Positions 9,443-16,899 of a stretch of DNA of 40,233 bases are shown here, piece by piece. Below the pieces are notes generated by a model. The model did no database searches. It was not told the DNA's origin and saw nothing but the letters and a program-made list of their open reading frames with translations. Position numbers and translations under genes: made by a program. The DNA comes from Candidatus Cloacimonadota bacterium (lineage in GTDB: Bacteria > Cloacimonadota > Cloacimonadia > Cloacimonadales > Cloacimonadaceae). Every line of letters starts with the position of its first letter. The first letter of the stretch is position 1. Where the stretch lies: contig JALOBM010000017.1 in assembly GCA_023228285.1 (NCBI GenBank), positions 1 to 40,233 on the forward strand, given 5' to 3'.

Positions 9443-10366
9443 GTGAGACAGTACCTTGGCATCGATATCGGCGCTTCGAGATTCAAATACGGCATTGGCA
9501 ACAGTAACCTAGGTTTACAACGTTTTGCCGTAAAACGAATTACTGATCGAAGCATTGAAGGATTTCGCAAGATTGTCCTGGACATCATTTCGGAAACGGA
9601 GAATCAGGGGATCAGTGGCATCTGCATAGGCAGTCCTGGAACCATCACTTATCCCGAAGGCAAGATTGTGGGGCACAATCCCAATCTGCCGTTTTTTACG
9701 GATTTCAGACCTGTGGATCTGATACCTGAGGGGATCGATATTCCAGTCTGTGCTGATAATGATGCGAATCTGATGGCTTTAGCTGAGGCATGTTTGAAAC
9801 CATGTCGGGTATGCGTGGGAATCACGATTGGTAGCGGGATCGGCTGTGGAGTGGTGCACAGAAAGAACATCTTTCATGGCGCACATGGTTTTGCCGCTGA
9901 AGCGGGGCACATGATAGTCTATCCGGATGGCCTGTTATGTTCATGCGGGAAAAAGGGTTGTCTGGAAGCCTACAGTTCTGTGGATGGGATCAGGCGCCGC
10001 TTACATGACATCAATTCACCTTATGCTGGCTTGGATTTGCCCAATTTAATTGCTTCCAGAACTCGTATTCCAGAGGTGGATAAGTATATTTCAGAGGGCG
10101 AACAGGTTTTGATCCGTGGCTTGGCAAATCTCTGCACGGTATTGGATCCCGATCTGCTTATATTGGGCGGAGGGGCAATGGACTTTGCCATATACAACAT
10201 CCAGAAAGTGGAAGCGGGAATCAAAGAATTGGTTCCAACTGCTCTTTCACAGCACCTGAGATGCGTTCATGCCGGCTATGGGAACCGTGCCGGAGTGATG
10301 GGTGGCATCATTTTGTGCGAAAAATTGTATCATCGGAACGAAAATTGCAACCATGTAGAATTATAA
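9443..10366 (+). CDS. ROK-family sugar kinase (glucokinase-like) or ROK regulator without a DNA-binding domain
   Basis: A 307-residue ROK protein. The N-terminal ATP-binding phosphate loop is DIGASRFKYG (8-17). The sugar-site region includes CADNDANL with the probable catalytic Asp107. The zinc-binding ROK signature is His156 in EAGHM plus CSCGKKGCLE at 166-175. LILGGGAM lies near the end. There is no N-terminal helix-turn-helix, so a kinase (glucose, N-acetylglucosamine or similar hexose to 6-phosphate) is more likely than a NagC/XylR-type repressor. The substrate cannot be read from sequence. It starts with GTG at 9443, just after AAGGAGAG at 9431-9438. A strong promoter precedes it, and the small secreted-protein gene follows 27 bases after its stop. 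Confidence 0.85.
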   Translation: MRQYLGIDIGASRFKYGIGNSNLGLQRFAVKRITDRSIEGFRKIVLDIISETENQGISGICIGSPGTITYPEGKIVGHNPNLPFFTDFRPVDLIPEGIDIPVCADNDANLMALAEACLKPCRVCVGITIGSGIGCGVVHRKNIFHGAHGFAAEAGHMIVYPDGLLCSCGKKGCLEAYSSVDGIRRRLHDINSPYAGLDLPNLIASRTRIPEVDKYISEGEQVLIRGLANLCTVLDPDLLILGGGAMDFAIYNIQKVEAGIKELVPTALSQHLRCVHAGYGNRAGVMGGIILCEKLYHRNENCNHVEL

Positions 10367-10393
10367 GTGATGTAACATAATGAGAGGAATAAA

Positions 10394-10744
10394 ATGAAAA
10401 CCAAAGCTTTAGTACTTGCCGGTATTATGCTCCTGATGAGCCTGAGCCTCGTGGCCCAAGTAACTGAGTCCTTGTTGCTATTTGATATCAGTCCCAATCC
10501 TATGAAGGAATACTGCGATATCAGCCTGGAATACAGCGGCGACGCCATTATCGAGATACAGGTTTTGGATGAGAAAGGTGACACTGTAAAGACAATTTAC
10601 AATGGCCCCATTCACAAATCAGGTCGCTACAGATGGTTGCGCGACGACGCCCTTGGCAATTGGGTGGAAGCTGGTACATACTTTGTAGAGGTTCAATACC
10701 AAAGCCGCTACACCTCCACCAAGAAGACACTGATATTGAAGTAA
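10394..10744 (+). CDS. Small secreted protein consisting of a stand-alone C-terminal sorting-type (FlgD-like) domain
   Basis: 116 residues. A signal peptide (about 1-21, ending around VAQ) is followed directly by a compact beta-sandwich that resembles the C-terminal tail of the large secreted proteins nearby. Visible parallels are FDISPNPMKE (like SYPNPFNP), EIQVLDEKGDTVKTI (like EIYNTKGQKIRTL), GNWVEAGTYFVEV (like SVATGSYLLKM) and a last strand TKKTLILK (like MRKITLMK). There is no cargo domain, so the protein is the tail alone. GAGG lies at 10383-10386 before the ATG. It follows the ROK gene by 27 bases, probably on the same transcript, and a terminator-like hairpin follows at 10783. Function unknown: it could be a small surface protein or a partner of the export machinery. 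Confidence 0.75.
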   Translation: MKTKALVLAGIMLLMSLSLVAQVTESLLLFDISPNPMKEYCDISLEYSGDAIIEIQVLDEKGDTVKTIYNGPIHKSGRYRWLRDDALGNWVEAGTYFVEVQYQSRYTSTKKTLILK

Positions 10745-10754
10745 CGCCTCAGCG

Positions 10755-11531
10755 TTGACAGTGGATCACATATATAAAAGCGAAAAAAAGTCCGCTATGG
10801 GCTTTTTTTTGTTTGTTGCCCTTACTCTGAGGGAGGTTTTCCATATCCCATCCAATCGCCATGTCAGTTCCATGGTGATGTTGCGGCAGATACTGTTTAC
10901 CGGTTACGAAGCCTTACCGCTCATCAGCTTTTTAGCTCTTGCAATTGGAGGTCTGGTGATCTTGCAGGGAACAAACCTGTTATCGGGATTTGGCCAGGGG
11001 ATATGGGTTCACATTGTATTGGTTACAGTGGTGGTAAACGAACTTTCCGGTATCCTCACTGCTTTGGTAGTTGTGGCGCGCAGCGGGACAGCTATTTCTA
11101 CGGAACTGGGTAATATGCGTGTGCGCCGGGAAATTGATCTGATAGAGTCTTTTGGGATATCACCCGTATCTTATTTGGTTCTTTCCCGCATCATTGGAGT
11201 GGTAGTGTCAATGGTAATCCTGGTGCTATACTTCAATTTAGTTGCTGTTTTGGGCGGATGGTTGTTTTCCAGGATGTTCAATCAGCTGGAGTTTGGGGCT
11301 TTTATGAGCGAATTCTTCTCAGTTCTGAAGCTATCCCACATTTTTTCCAGTTTAATTAAATCCATCGTGTTTGGCCTGATCATTTCGATTTCATCCACCT
11401 ATCACGGTATGAGTGTGGGTCACGCCAGCACCGAAGTGCCGCAACGCACAATCCGGGCAGTGGTTAGTTCGATATTTGCCGTTATCCTGAGCGATATACT
11501 GATTACTTGGTTGTTTTGGGTGTTCCGATGA
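10755..11531 (+). CDS. mlaE: MlaE/YrbE-family ABC transporter permease
   Basis: 258 residues with the MlaE (DUF140) permease pattern: an amphipathic N-terminal stretch and five or so membrane helices. The conserved motif near NELSGILTALVVVARSGTAI...ELGNMRV corresponds to the LREL...AGRAGSAL...EIG segment of E. coli MlaE. The last helices follow IKSIVFGLIISI. In known systems MlaE moves phospholipid between inner and outer membranes with MlaF (ATPase), MlaB and MlaD; no mlaD or mlaB is seen here. Start uncertain: TTG at 10755 is 10 bases after the previous stop, and ATG 10797 lies inside a terminator-like hairpin (10783-10809). The ATG at 10872 would shorten the protein by 39 residues. None has a good ribosome site. 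The stop overlaps the next start (ATGA). Confidence 0.85.
   Translation: MTVDHIYKSEKKSAMGFFLFVALTLREVFHIPSNRHVSSMVMLRQILFTGYEALPLISFLALAIGGLVILQGTNLLSGFGQGIWVHIVLVTVVVNELSGILTALVVVARSGTAISTELGNMRVRREIDLIESFGISPVSYLVLSRIIGVVVSMVILVLYFNLVAVLGGWLFSRMFNQLEFGAFMSEFFSVLKLSHIFSSLIKSIVFGLIISISSTYHGMSVGHASTEVPQRTIRAVVSSIFAVILSDILITWLFWVFR
10783..10810 (+). terminator. Terminator-like hairpin overlapping the mlaE 5' end
   Basis: Stem of A7-GTCC against GGGC-T7 (11 pairs with one G-U, loop GCTAT), followed by T. It has the look of an intrinsic terminator for the 10394-10744 gene but sits within the predicted mlaE coding start. It may therefore reduce read-through into mlaE or act as an attenuator. Confidence 0.55.
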
Positions 11532-12175
11532 TCATCGAGTTTTGCAAAGTAAGTAGTAAAGAAGGTTTGATAGCGCTGGATCTGAAGCTGGATCTTACTG
11601 GGGTGATCCTGATCCACGATCCCAGCGAGAACCTTTCTCGCGCAATACTAAATGCAATGGTGGGTTTGGATGAAATCTTGGAGGGAGAAATCCTGATTGA
11701 TGGGATTGGGTTACAGGAGTATCTATCACGAGGTCCCCAGATTCAAAGCTTTGGCTATGTCTTTGATGAAGGCATTATGCTCTCCAACCTGTCTTTGAGA
11801 GAGAATCTGATGCTGCCGCTGAAATGGTTGCATCCGGATCTGGATGAGGATGTGATGGATGAGAAAATTGCGGCGATGTTGCAGAGATTCAGGCTGGATA
11901 TGGACCTCTCCCAGCGTCCGGCGAAATATCGGGCGGGAGAATTGAAACTGCTTAGTTTTGTGCGGACTCTATTGATCGAGCCCAAAGTGCTTTTGCTGGA
12001 TGATCCATATTACGTATTGAACAAAAACGAGCGGGCAGTACTATTGAATGTACTTTCGCAACTACGCTCTGTGTATCCGATGCTGATCGCCAGTATCGAC
12101 GACGATTTTGGTCTGGGTTTTGCAGAACAGATCATAGACCTCACCGCCTACCTCAAGCATCTAAACACAGAATGA
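11528..12175 (+). CDS. MlaF-like ABC ATPase homologue with degenerate nucleotide-binding motifs
   Basis: 215 residues that align along their whole length with MlaF-type ATPases but have lost key residues. The Walker A position reads HDPSENLSRA with no GxxGxGK[ST] and no Lys. The Q-loop position reads GYVFDEG, with Asp for Gln. The signature is KYRAGELKL instead of LSGGQ-like. Walker B is KVLLLDDP, with Asp in place of the catalytic Glu. The H-loop reads IASIDDDFG, without the His. The fold features (ENLMLPLKWL, EILIDGIGL) remain. Start chosen at 11528 because ATGA overlaps the mlaE stop; an ATG is absent earlier except non-ATG codons. It is coupled to mlaE, so it probably still binds the permease. 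Catalysis looks unlikely, and it could be a regulatory or structural pseudo-ATPase. The frame is intact, which argues against a simple pseudogene. Confidence 0.75.
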   Translation: MIIEFCKVSSKEGLIALDLKLDLTGVILIHDPSENLSRAILNAMVGLDEILEGEILIDGIGLQEYLSRGPQIQSFGYVFDEGIMLSNLSLRENLMLPLKWLHPDLDEDVMDEKIAAMLQRFRLDMDLSQRPAKYRAGELKLLSFVRTLLIEPKVLLLDDPYYVLNKNERAVLLNVLSQLRSVYPMLIASIDDDFGLGFAEQIIDLTAYLKHLNTE

Positions 12176-12201
12176 TACTATCTCCGGTATACAAAGAGCA
12201 T

Positions 12202-12927
12202 TTAAAATCTTCTAAATAGGGACGCCACATTTCCTATTAGGGTCAGATCGTTGTGTTCATCCGGTTTTACCAGGATGGGATTGTATTCTTCGTTGATAGG
12301 CAAAAGGATCACTGTGCTGGTTTTATGATCCATGGTCATCATTTTCAAGGTGATGGCACCATCGATGCGCACGGCGCAGATCTTGCCCGAGAGCTTCTCC
12401 CAATCGTTACATTGATTGATTACTACAATATCGTCATGATGCAGGGAAGGCTCCATGCTGTGTCCGTTTACACGAAGGCTGATAAAACTGCCCGGAGAAC
12501 CCTTGATCTGACCTCTGCGGATCGAGATAGTGTCTGCATGGGGGAGATTGCTTTCCACCGGGGGGCCGGCAGCGATCTCTCCTTGTACCGGGATGTCTAT
12601 CACAGAAGAATCCACCAGGTCTGTCTTGGCCCGGGCGATCTCTTCCAGGCTCTTGTTCAGCATCTGCTGTAGGGTTTCCCAGCCTTTACTCTTGCTTTGA
12701 GCTATACCCTTTTTACTATCACTAAACATATTGCCTTCTCCGGTAATCAGCCAATGCAGGTCTACACCATAAAGCCTCCACATCTGTTGCATGTTTTCAA
12801 GGGATGGATTGATCTTGCCGCTCTCCATTTGTGAGATGGCTGAAGGATTGAGTTTGAGGTCTTTTGCTACCTCAATTTGTTTCTTTTTAAGACTGGTGCG
12901 GAAAGCACGTATTCTCTCACCGATCAT
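12202..12927 (-). CDS. XRE-type helix-turn-helix repressor with S24 (LexA/CI-like) self-cleavage domain
   Basis: 241 residues. The N-terminal XRE helix-turn-helix (about 3-58) contains KKQIEVAKDLKLNPSAISQMESG. A linker leads to an S24 peptidase domain (about 112-238). The self-cleavage residues are present: the Ala120-Gly121 scissile bond in GEIAAGPPV, nucleophile Ser157 in NGHSMEP and Lys195 in ITLKMM. By family knowledge such proteins cleave themselves when RecA is activated, releasing target genes. This one could serve an SOS-like or phage-type role. The start at 12927 is chosen because GAGGAG lies just before the ATG; an upstream extension to 13080 lacks one. No other phage gene surrounds it. 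A TTGACA (-35-like) at 13002-13007 lies upstream, but I see no good -10. Confidence 0.85.
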   Translation of the reverse strand: MIGERIRAFRTSLKKKQIEVAKDLKLNPSAISQMESGKINPSLENMQQMWRLYGVDLHWLITGEGNMFSDSKKGIAQSKSKGWETLQQMLNKSLEEIARAKTDLVDSSVIDIPVQGEIAAGPPVESNLPHADTISIRRGQIKGSPGSFISLRVNGHSMEPSLHHDDIVVINQCNDWEKLSGKICAVRIDGAITLKMMTMDHKTSTVILLPINEEYNPILVKPDEHNDLTLIGNVASLFRRF

Positions 12928-13053
12928 AGTTTTACTCCTCTTAATGATTTGTGATTTGCCAATTGAGCAATGCAAAACTACTGTGTAAGTGCAGCTAATC
13001 TTGTCAAGCGAAAATTGTAGTATGCGCTTATTTTGGTATGAACTAGTGATTGC

Positions 13054-13081
13054 TGATGGTGTTGCTAACTTCAACATCATT
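13054..13081 (-). terminator. Possible transcription-ending hairpin after the 13104-14774 gene
   Basis: Stem of about 10 pairs (with wobble) between TGATGGTGTTG (13054-13064) and CAACATCATT (13072-13081), loop of 7. It lies between the stop of the peptidase gene and the upstream region of the repressor gene. There is no T-tract, so it could instead be a regulatory hairpin. Confidence 0.35.
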
Positions 13082-13103
13082 ATCAGGGCTATACCGATTC
13101 GAT

Positions 13104-14774
13104 CTACTGCTTAATCAATTTGCCACTCTTAGAAAAGTCTTCACCATTAATCCTATAGAAATAAAGTCCGGTAGGGCAGGCTTGGCCCAGGGAATCCCGT
13201 CCATCCCAAATATTGTGGTGGGATTGGTGCACCAATTGCCCTTTCAAGTTGTATATACGCAGTTCGTTGATGGGGGATTTGGTGCCGGATACGTGGAATT
13301 CACAGCTCTGGGAAAAGGGATTGGGACTAGTCAGAATACTTACGCAGACCGGACTATATTCGGAATCATCCGTAGCGGAACTGTTGCGGAAGACAATGGG
13401 GATTTCCAGCCAGGCATTATCGAAGACCAGGCGGATAGTACTTTCAATGATGTCGCGGGTGGGTACCAGATTAGTAATGCTAAAGACTATTGACCCATAG
13501 GCTTCGATGGTAGCAATGCCGGGAGCGGGAGATATCTGCCACTCTGCGGCATTCAATTCAGTGCCCACCTGCAGATCGACCAATTGCATGGTCAAGGCAC
13601 TGAGGTTCACTACTTCAAGTTGCTGACTGCCTCCGGAGGCGATTTCCAGAGCATCGGGCACACCAATCATAGCGATGGTGGGTTGCAGATTAACAACTGC
13701 TCCCTCAACCACGGTAAGATTGTAGGGAACGCCTTCCGGGAGAGAATACCATCCGTTGTATTGGCCACCCCAGCCGAAATTGAGGTGATACATGCCTTCA
13801 TTGTGCCCATCTACGACTACATTGTGTCCGGCATCTTCCGCAGGAGTCACCATTGCCAGCAGTAGAGGAATGCCTTCTTCAATGTTCTGAATCATCCTGG
13901 TGTATAGTTGGGGATGCTCCGGTCCCAAAAGCTCAACATTGGGGAAACCGAATCTCTGGAAAGCGGCATAAGCCTGATTCACAGAGAGAGTTCCGGAAAC
14001 CTGGGAAGAATAAATCTGCTTACAAGCGGTTCCACAAGCAAAGACCAAGGCAGCCTGAAGCTCCGAAGAGGGAAGCTCATCGTGATTGAAAGCGGTCTGT
14101 ACTTGATCCAGATAAGCGTTCAATTCCGGGAAAGAGGGAAAATCCATTGTTTCGAAGTCATCATCGATGGTATAGTTCCTTCCGGAAAAAGCGTGGTAAT
14201 AATCATCACTATCGTCAAAGCGGGTGTTATTCAGGCTTTGGAGATGGTTTACGATCTGAGCCATTGCGACGGCGGGACAGCCCGCTACGCTGCGGGAATT
14301 GGATATGGGGTCAAGCGGGCACATGGTGTTCCAGGGAGCGGTCTGATTCCAATTTGTACTCAGTAAATAGTCGTTTACCAGCGTTATGGAACGAGGGCTG
14401 GTTTCAGCTCGTTGCCATGTATCTGTATAAGATACATCATTAAATTGCAGGCGATGGCTAAGGTCAGCTTTCAGGATTGTGCGCAGAGGATTGTCGGTGT
14501 TCCGAAAGCCGAAATCGGAATCCACGGAGTAGGCAACGAGAGGAGGAAGTGTATCATGGGCGGAGATCACCATGTATCCAGTAGGTTCTAAAGCATATAT
14601 ATAGGCGAGATCACCCTGTTCCGAACGCAAGACTTCAAGTCCCGAAATACAGTGTGATCCAGATTGCAGGTTCAAGATGGAATTTGCCAATGCCTTTGCT
14701 CTGGATTCGCTTATAGTATTTGCCCTCAGCAGGAAGGCAGAAAGGGCAATTAGGAGAAATAAGAGCTTTTTCAT
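13104..14774 (-). CDS. Secreted C10 (streptopain-like) cysteine peptidase, shorter paralogue
   Basis: A 556-residue secreted protease. A signal peptide (about 1-18) is followed by a Spi-like propeptide (ISESRAKALANSIL to about 120). The C10 catalytic domain has Cys166 in SVAGCPAVAMAQ, His317 in AGHNVVVDGH, and NFGWGGQYNGWYS. A single beta-sandwich covers about 370-470, and a shortened tail follows (TSPNPFSQS, IYNLKGQLVH, ending KLIKQ). Unlike the 761-residue paralogue at 6719 it has only one middle domain, and its tail lacks the full YPNPFNP. Both catalytic residues are kept. GAGGA precedes the ATG at 14774. It stands alone with respect to its neighbours. A TTGACA at 14841-14846 may be the -35 of its promoter, but the -10 is poor. 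Confidence 0.85.
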   Translation of the reverse strand: MKKLLFLLIALSAFLLRANTISESRAKALANSILNLQSGSHCISGLEVLRSEQGDLAYIYALEPTGYMVISAHDTLPPLVAYSVDSDFGFRNTDNPLRTILKADLSHRLQFNDVSYTDTWQRAETSPRSITLVNDYLLSTNWNQTAPWNTMCPLDPISNSRSVAGCPAVAMAQIVNHLQSLNNTRFDDSDDYYHAFSGRNYTIDDDFETMDFPSFPELNAYLDQVQTAFNHDELPSSELQAALVFACGTACKQIYSSQVSGTLSVNQAYAAFQRFGFPNVELLGPEHPQLYTRMIQNIEEGIPLLLAMVTPAEDAGHNVVVDGHNEGMYHLNFGWGGQYNGWYSLPEGVPYNLTVVEGAVVNLQPTIAMIGVPDALEIASGGSQQLEVVNLSALTMQLVDLQVGTELNAAEWQISPAPGIATIEAYGSIVFSITNLVPTRDIIESTIRLVFDNAWLEIPIVFRNSSATDDSEYSPVCVSILTSPNPFSQSCEFHVSGTKSPINELRIYNLKGQLVHQSHHNIWDGRDSLGQACPTGLYFYRINGEDFSKSGKLIKQ

Positions 14775-14982
14775 AAGGTCCTCTTTATATTATCTTGTTT
14801 GGCTCAATGATTTTGCGCAATTCTGCGGGAGAGGGGATATTGTCAAGGATTGATCTGTGCTTTGCTATAGTGAAGGATATTATTGTGTTGAAGAAACTAC
14901 ACACCATATTGAGGTAAGCTTTCTTTGATCCTGATACACTGATGCTTAGATTCGCTGGTCACGATCTGGTAGAGCACAAAAA

Positions 14983-15001
14983 ACCCGGTATGAAACCGGG
15001 T
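14983..15001 (-). terminator. Intrinsic terminator for tRNA-Ala
   Basis: Perfect 7-bp stem ACCCGGT / ACCGGGT with a 5-base loop. The minus strand continues into a T-run (A-run at 14978-14982 on plus). It begins 13 bases after the tRNA 3' end. Confidence 0.85.
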
Positions 15002-15013
15002 ATCATGAAAGTT

Positions 15014-15089
15014 TGGTGGAGCTAAGGGGATTCGAACCCCTGGCCTAATGATTGCGAACCATTCGCTCTACCAACTGAGCTATAGCCCC
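15014..15089 (-). tRNA. tRNA-Ala (anticodon CGC), CCA encoded
   Basis: A 76-base cloverleaf on the minus strand. The acceptor stem GGGGCTA/TAGCTCC contains the G3-U70 wobble pair that identifies alanine tRNA. The D stem is GCTC/GAGC, and the T-arm carries GGTTCGAATCC. The anticodon loop TTCGCAA gives CGC, which reads GCG alanine codons. The 3' CCA is encoded. A terminator follows, so it is transcribed alone. Confidence 0.97.
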
Positions 15090-15101
15090 ACGTTCTAGGC
15101 G

Positions 15102-15130
15102 TAAATCCCCGTAAAAGCAGTTTTTGTCAA
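15102..15130 (-). promoter_or_regulatory. Probable promoter of tRNA-Ala
   Basis: Minus-strand -35 TTGACA (15125-15130), 17 bases from a weak -10 GATTTA (15102-15107). The predicted start lies about 6 bases before the mature tRNA 5' end. Confidence 0.45.
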
Positions 15131-15186
15131 TATAAATCTGCTTCGCAGAGCTGGGATATGCTCCAAAATGATATCAAGGTATAAGC

Positions 15187-16860
15187 TTAGTCTTCATCCA
15201 GGAGATAGGTAGTTCCCCTCAGTGCAGTATAAGCCTGGCATTTCTCGCTAAAGCTTCCGTCCCGATACATAGTATGGATGTCCATTTGAAGGTCTTTGCT
15301 ATAACGTGATAATACACTTTCATCCGGAGTAAAACGCTGCTGCAGATTCTCTCTTAACGAAGGGTTTGACTGCCACCAATAGTCAAAGGGATTCATGCTA
15401 AGCTGATTTGGTTTTCCGGCGATCATACGCTTGATTTTATCTGTACCACGCCAAGTGTAATATCGTAACTGTGCCAGATAATATGGTGTATTGATTGGGC
15501 AGTTATACTTTTCCCACTTGAACTTAGCGGCTTCCGGGTAGTACTTTTTTATCAGATACAGGTAAGTCCTTGCGTCTTTTCGCAATTCAGGGGGGATGTT
15601 CAATAAATATGTGATTAAATCCGGATGAAGCAAGGCAGAGGTGGTATAACTAAAAGGCAAACAAGCCAAATCACCGTTGGTGAGAGCATTAAATCCCCGA
15701 TTCTCCATTATAAAGAGCTCGTGAGTTTCGTAATCATTATGGTACTGTTTAATAAATGGCAGTAGAGTCGGTATCAAACGTGTGGAATAGGCACCGGAAT
15801 AGAAATCTACCGGACTATGCTTTGAGGATTGCAGATACGCTCCTTTGATGATGCCTCCTGCCTGACCACTATGTAGAATGCCATACTCTTTGAGAGGCAT
15901 ACTTTGGATAGCGGCATACAGATGCGCTGCTCCGTGAAGCACAGTCTGACCTTCATTGTATATAAGGTTTTCATCCAGATTCTTCAGATATTCTCCACCT
16001 TCAAGGGAAAAGAAGCGGAAGTCATAACCAAGCTTTGAGCATATTTCCCGACCAATGGTTTGATCCAGATATCCGGGTTGCGAGAAATTAAGACAGGTCA
16101 GATCCCGATACATCAGATTGTACGCGGTAAAGACAACCAGGCGCGAATCCAACCCACCGCTGATAAAAGCTAGATGCTTTTTCTGCTCATCACGTTCAAA
16201 GCCCTGTTTCACTGCCATTCTAAAGAGTTCAAGAACTTCGTCCGCACAGTCCTTTATACTGGTATTGGTAATCTTGTACTTGAAGCGGAAATACTTTTCT
16301 ACCCATATCTTATCTTCTTTATATCTTAGCATGTTAGAAGCGCTAAAGTGTCTGATCTCTGAAATTGTGCAGTAATCCCGCAACATATAACCATAGGTAA
16401 GTAGCATGCGCAGGGCGATTTCGTCGGGATGGCACTTAATGCCGTTCAAGGCTAGAATACGCACTATCACTTTGATGGAGGTAGCAATGATTAAGACTCC
16501 ATTTGCGTGATAATAGTAAAGCCGGAAGTTGTTACATACATTGCTGTACACTCGCAACTCCCGGGCAATATGATCTATGTATAAACAGCCAAACTGACCG
16601 TGAACTCTTGCCAGATCGTTATGACGCTCATCTTTTAGTATCTGTTCCAGTTCGCTTTTTTTATGCGATAGCAGGATACCTTCACACAAGATTGTGGCAT
16701 CTTCAGTGCTTTTACAAAAGCTGTCATCAACTGGTTTGGGCAGGAAATCACGATAGAGTCTGATGCATCTATCCGGAGTCCAATCCCGTGAGAATATGGC
16801 TTCTCCCAAGCCTTTGATCTCAGTCCGGAAATCTACGGGGGCTACAATCAGAGCAAACAC
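15187..16860 (-). CDS. Asparagine-synthetase-like protein lacking the glutaminase cysteine
   Basis: 557 residues with the two-part AsnB plan. An N-terminal Ntn-like domain (about 1-180) has GQFGCLYIDH. A C-terminal PP-loop synthetase domain has the AMP-binding SGGLDSR at 234-240 and a conserved downstream GQAGG region. The usual catalytic Cys2 is absent (the protein begins MFAL), so ammonia release from glutamine is unlikely. The PP-loop ends in Arg instead of Ser. Proteins of this type often act in polysaccharide or peptide modification and not in asparagine supply; the substrate here cannot be inferred. It starts with GTG at 16860, with AGGAG just before it. It lies 39 bases after valS and is probably co-transcribed. 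A 5-bp hairpin with a T-rich end (15137-15149) may terminate it. Confidence 0.75.
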   Translation of the reverse strand: MFALIVAPVDFRTEIKGLGEAIFSRDWTPDRCIRLYRDFLPKPVDDSFCKSTEDATILCEGILLSHKKSELEQILKDERHNDLARVHGQFGCLYIDHIARELRVYSNVCNNFRLYYYHANGVLIIATSIKVIVRILALNGIKCHPDEIALRMLLTYGYMLRDYCTISEIRHFSASNMLRYKEDKIWVEKYFRFKYKITNTSIKDCADEVLELFRMAVKQGFERDEQKKHLAFISGGLDSRLVVFTAYNLMYRDLTCLNFSQPGYLDQTIGREICSKLGYDFRFFSLEGGEYLKNLDENLIYNEGQTVLHGAAHLYAAIQSMPLKEYGILHSGQAGGIIKGAYLQSSKHSPVDFYSGAYSTRLIPTLLPFIKQYHNDYETHELFIMENRGFNALTNGDLACLPFSYTTSALLHPDLITYLLNIPPELRKDARTYLYLIKKYYPEAAKFKWEKYNCPINTPYYLAQLRYYTWRGTDKIKRMIAGKPNQLSMNPFDYWWQSNPSLRENLQQRFTPDESVLSRYSKDLQMDIHTMYRDGSFSEKCQAYTALRGTTYLLDED

Positions 16861-16899
16861 AAGCTTCTCCTAAATCTATTCATCAGACATGGACCTTCT

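Noticed and set aside
10755..10780. TTGACA at 10755 as a promoter for mlaE
   Set aside because: The best downstream TATAAA is only 14 bases away and lies before the terminator-like hairpin; not a credible spacing.
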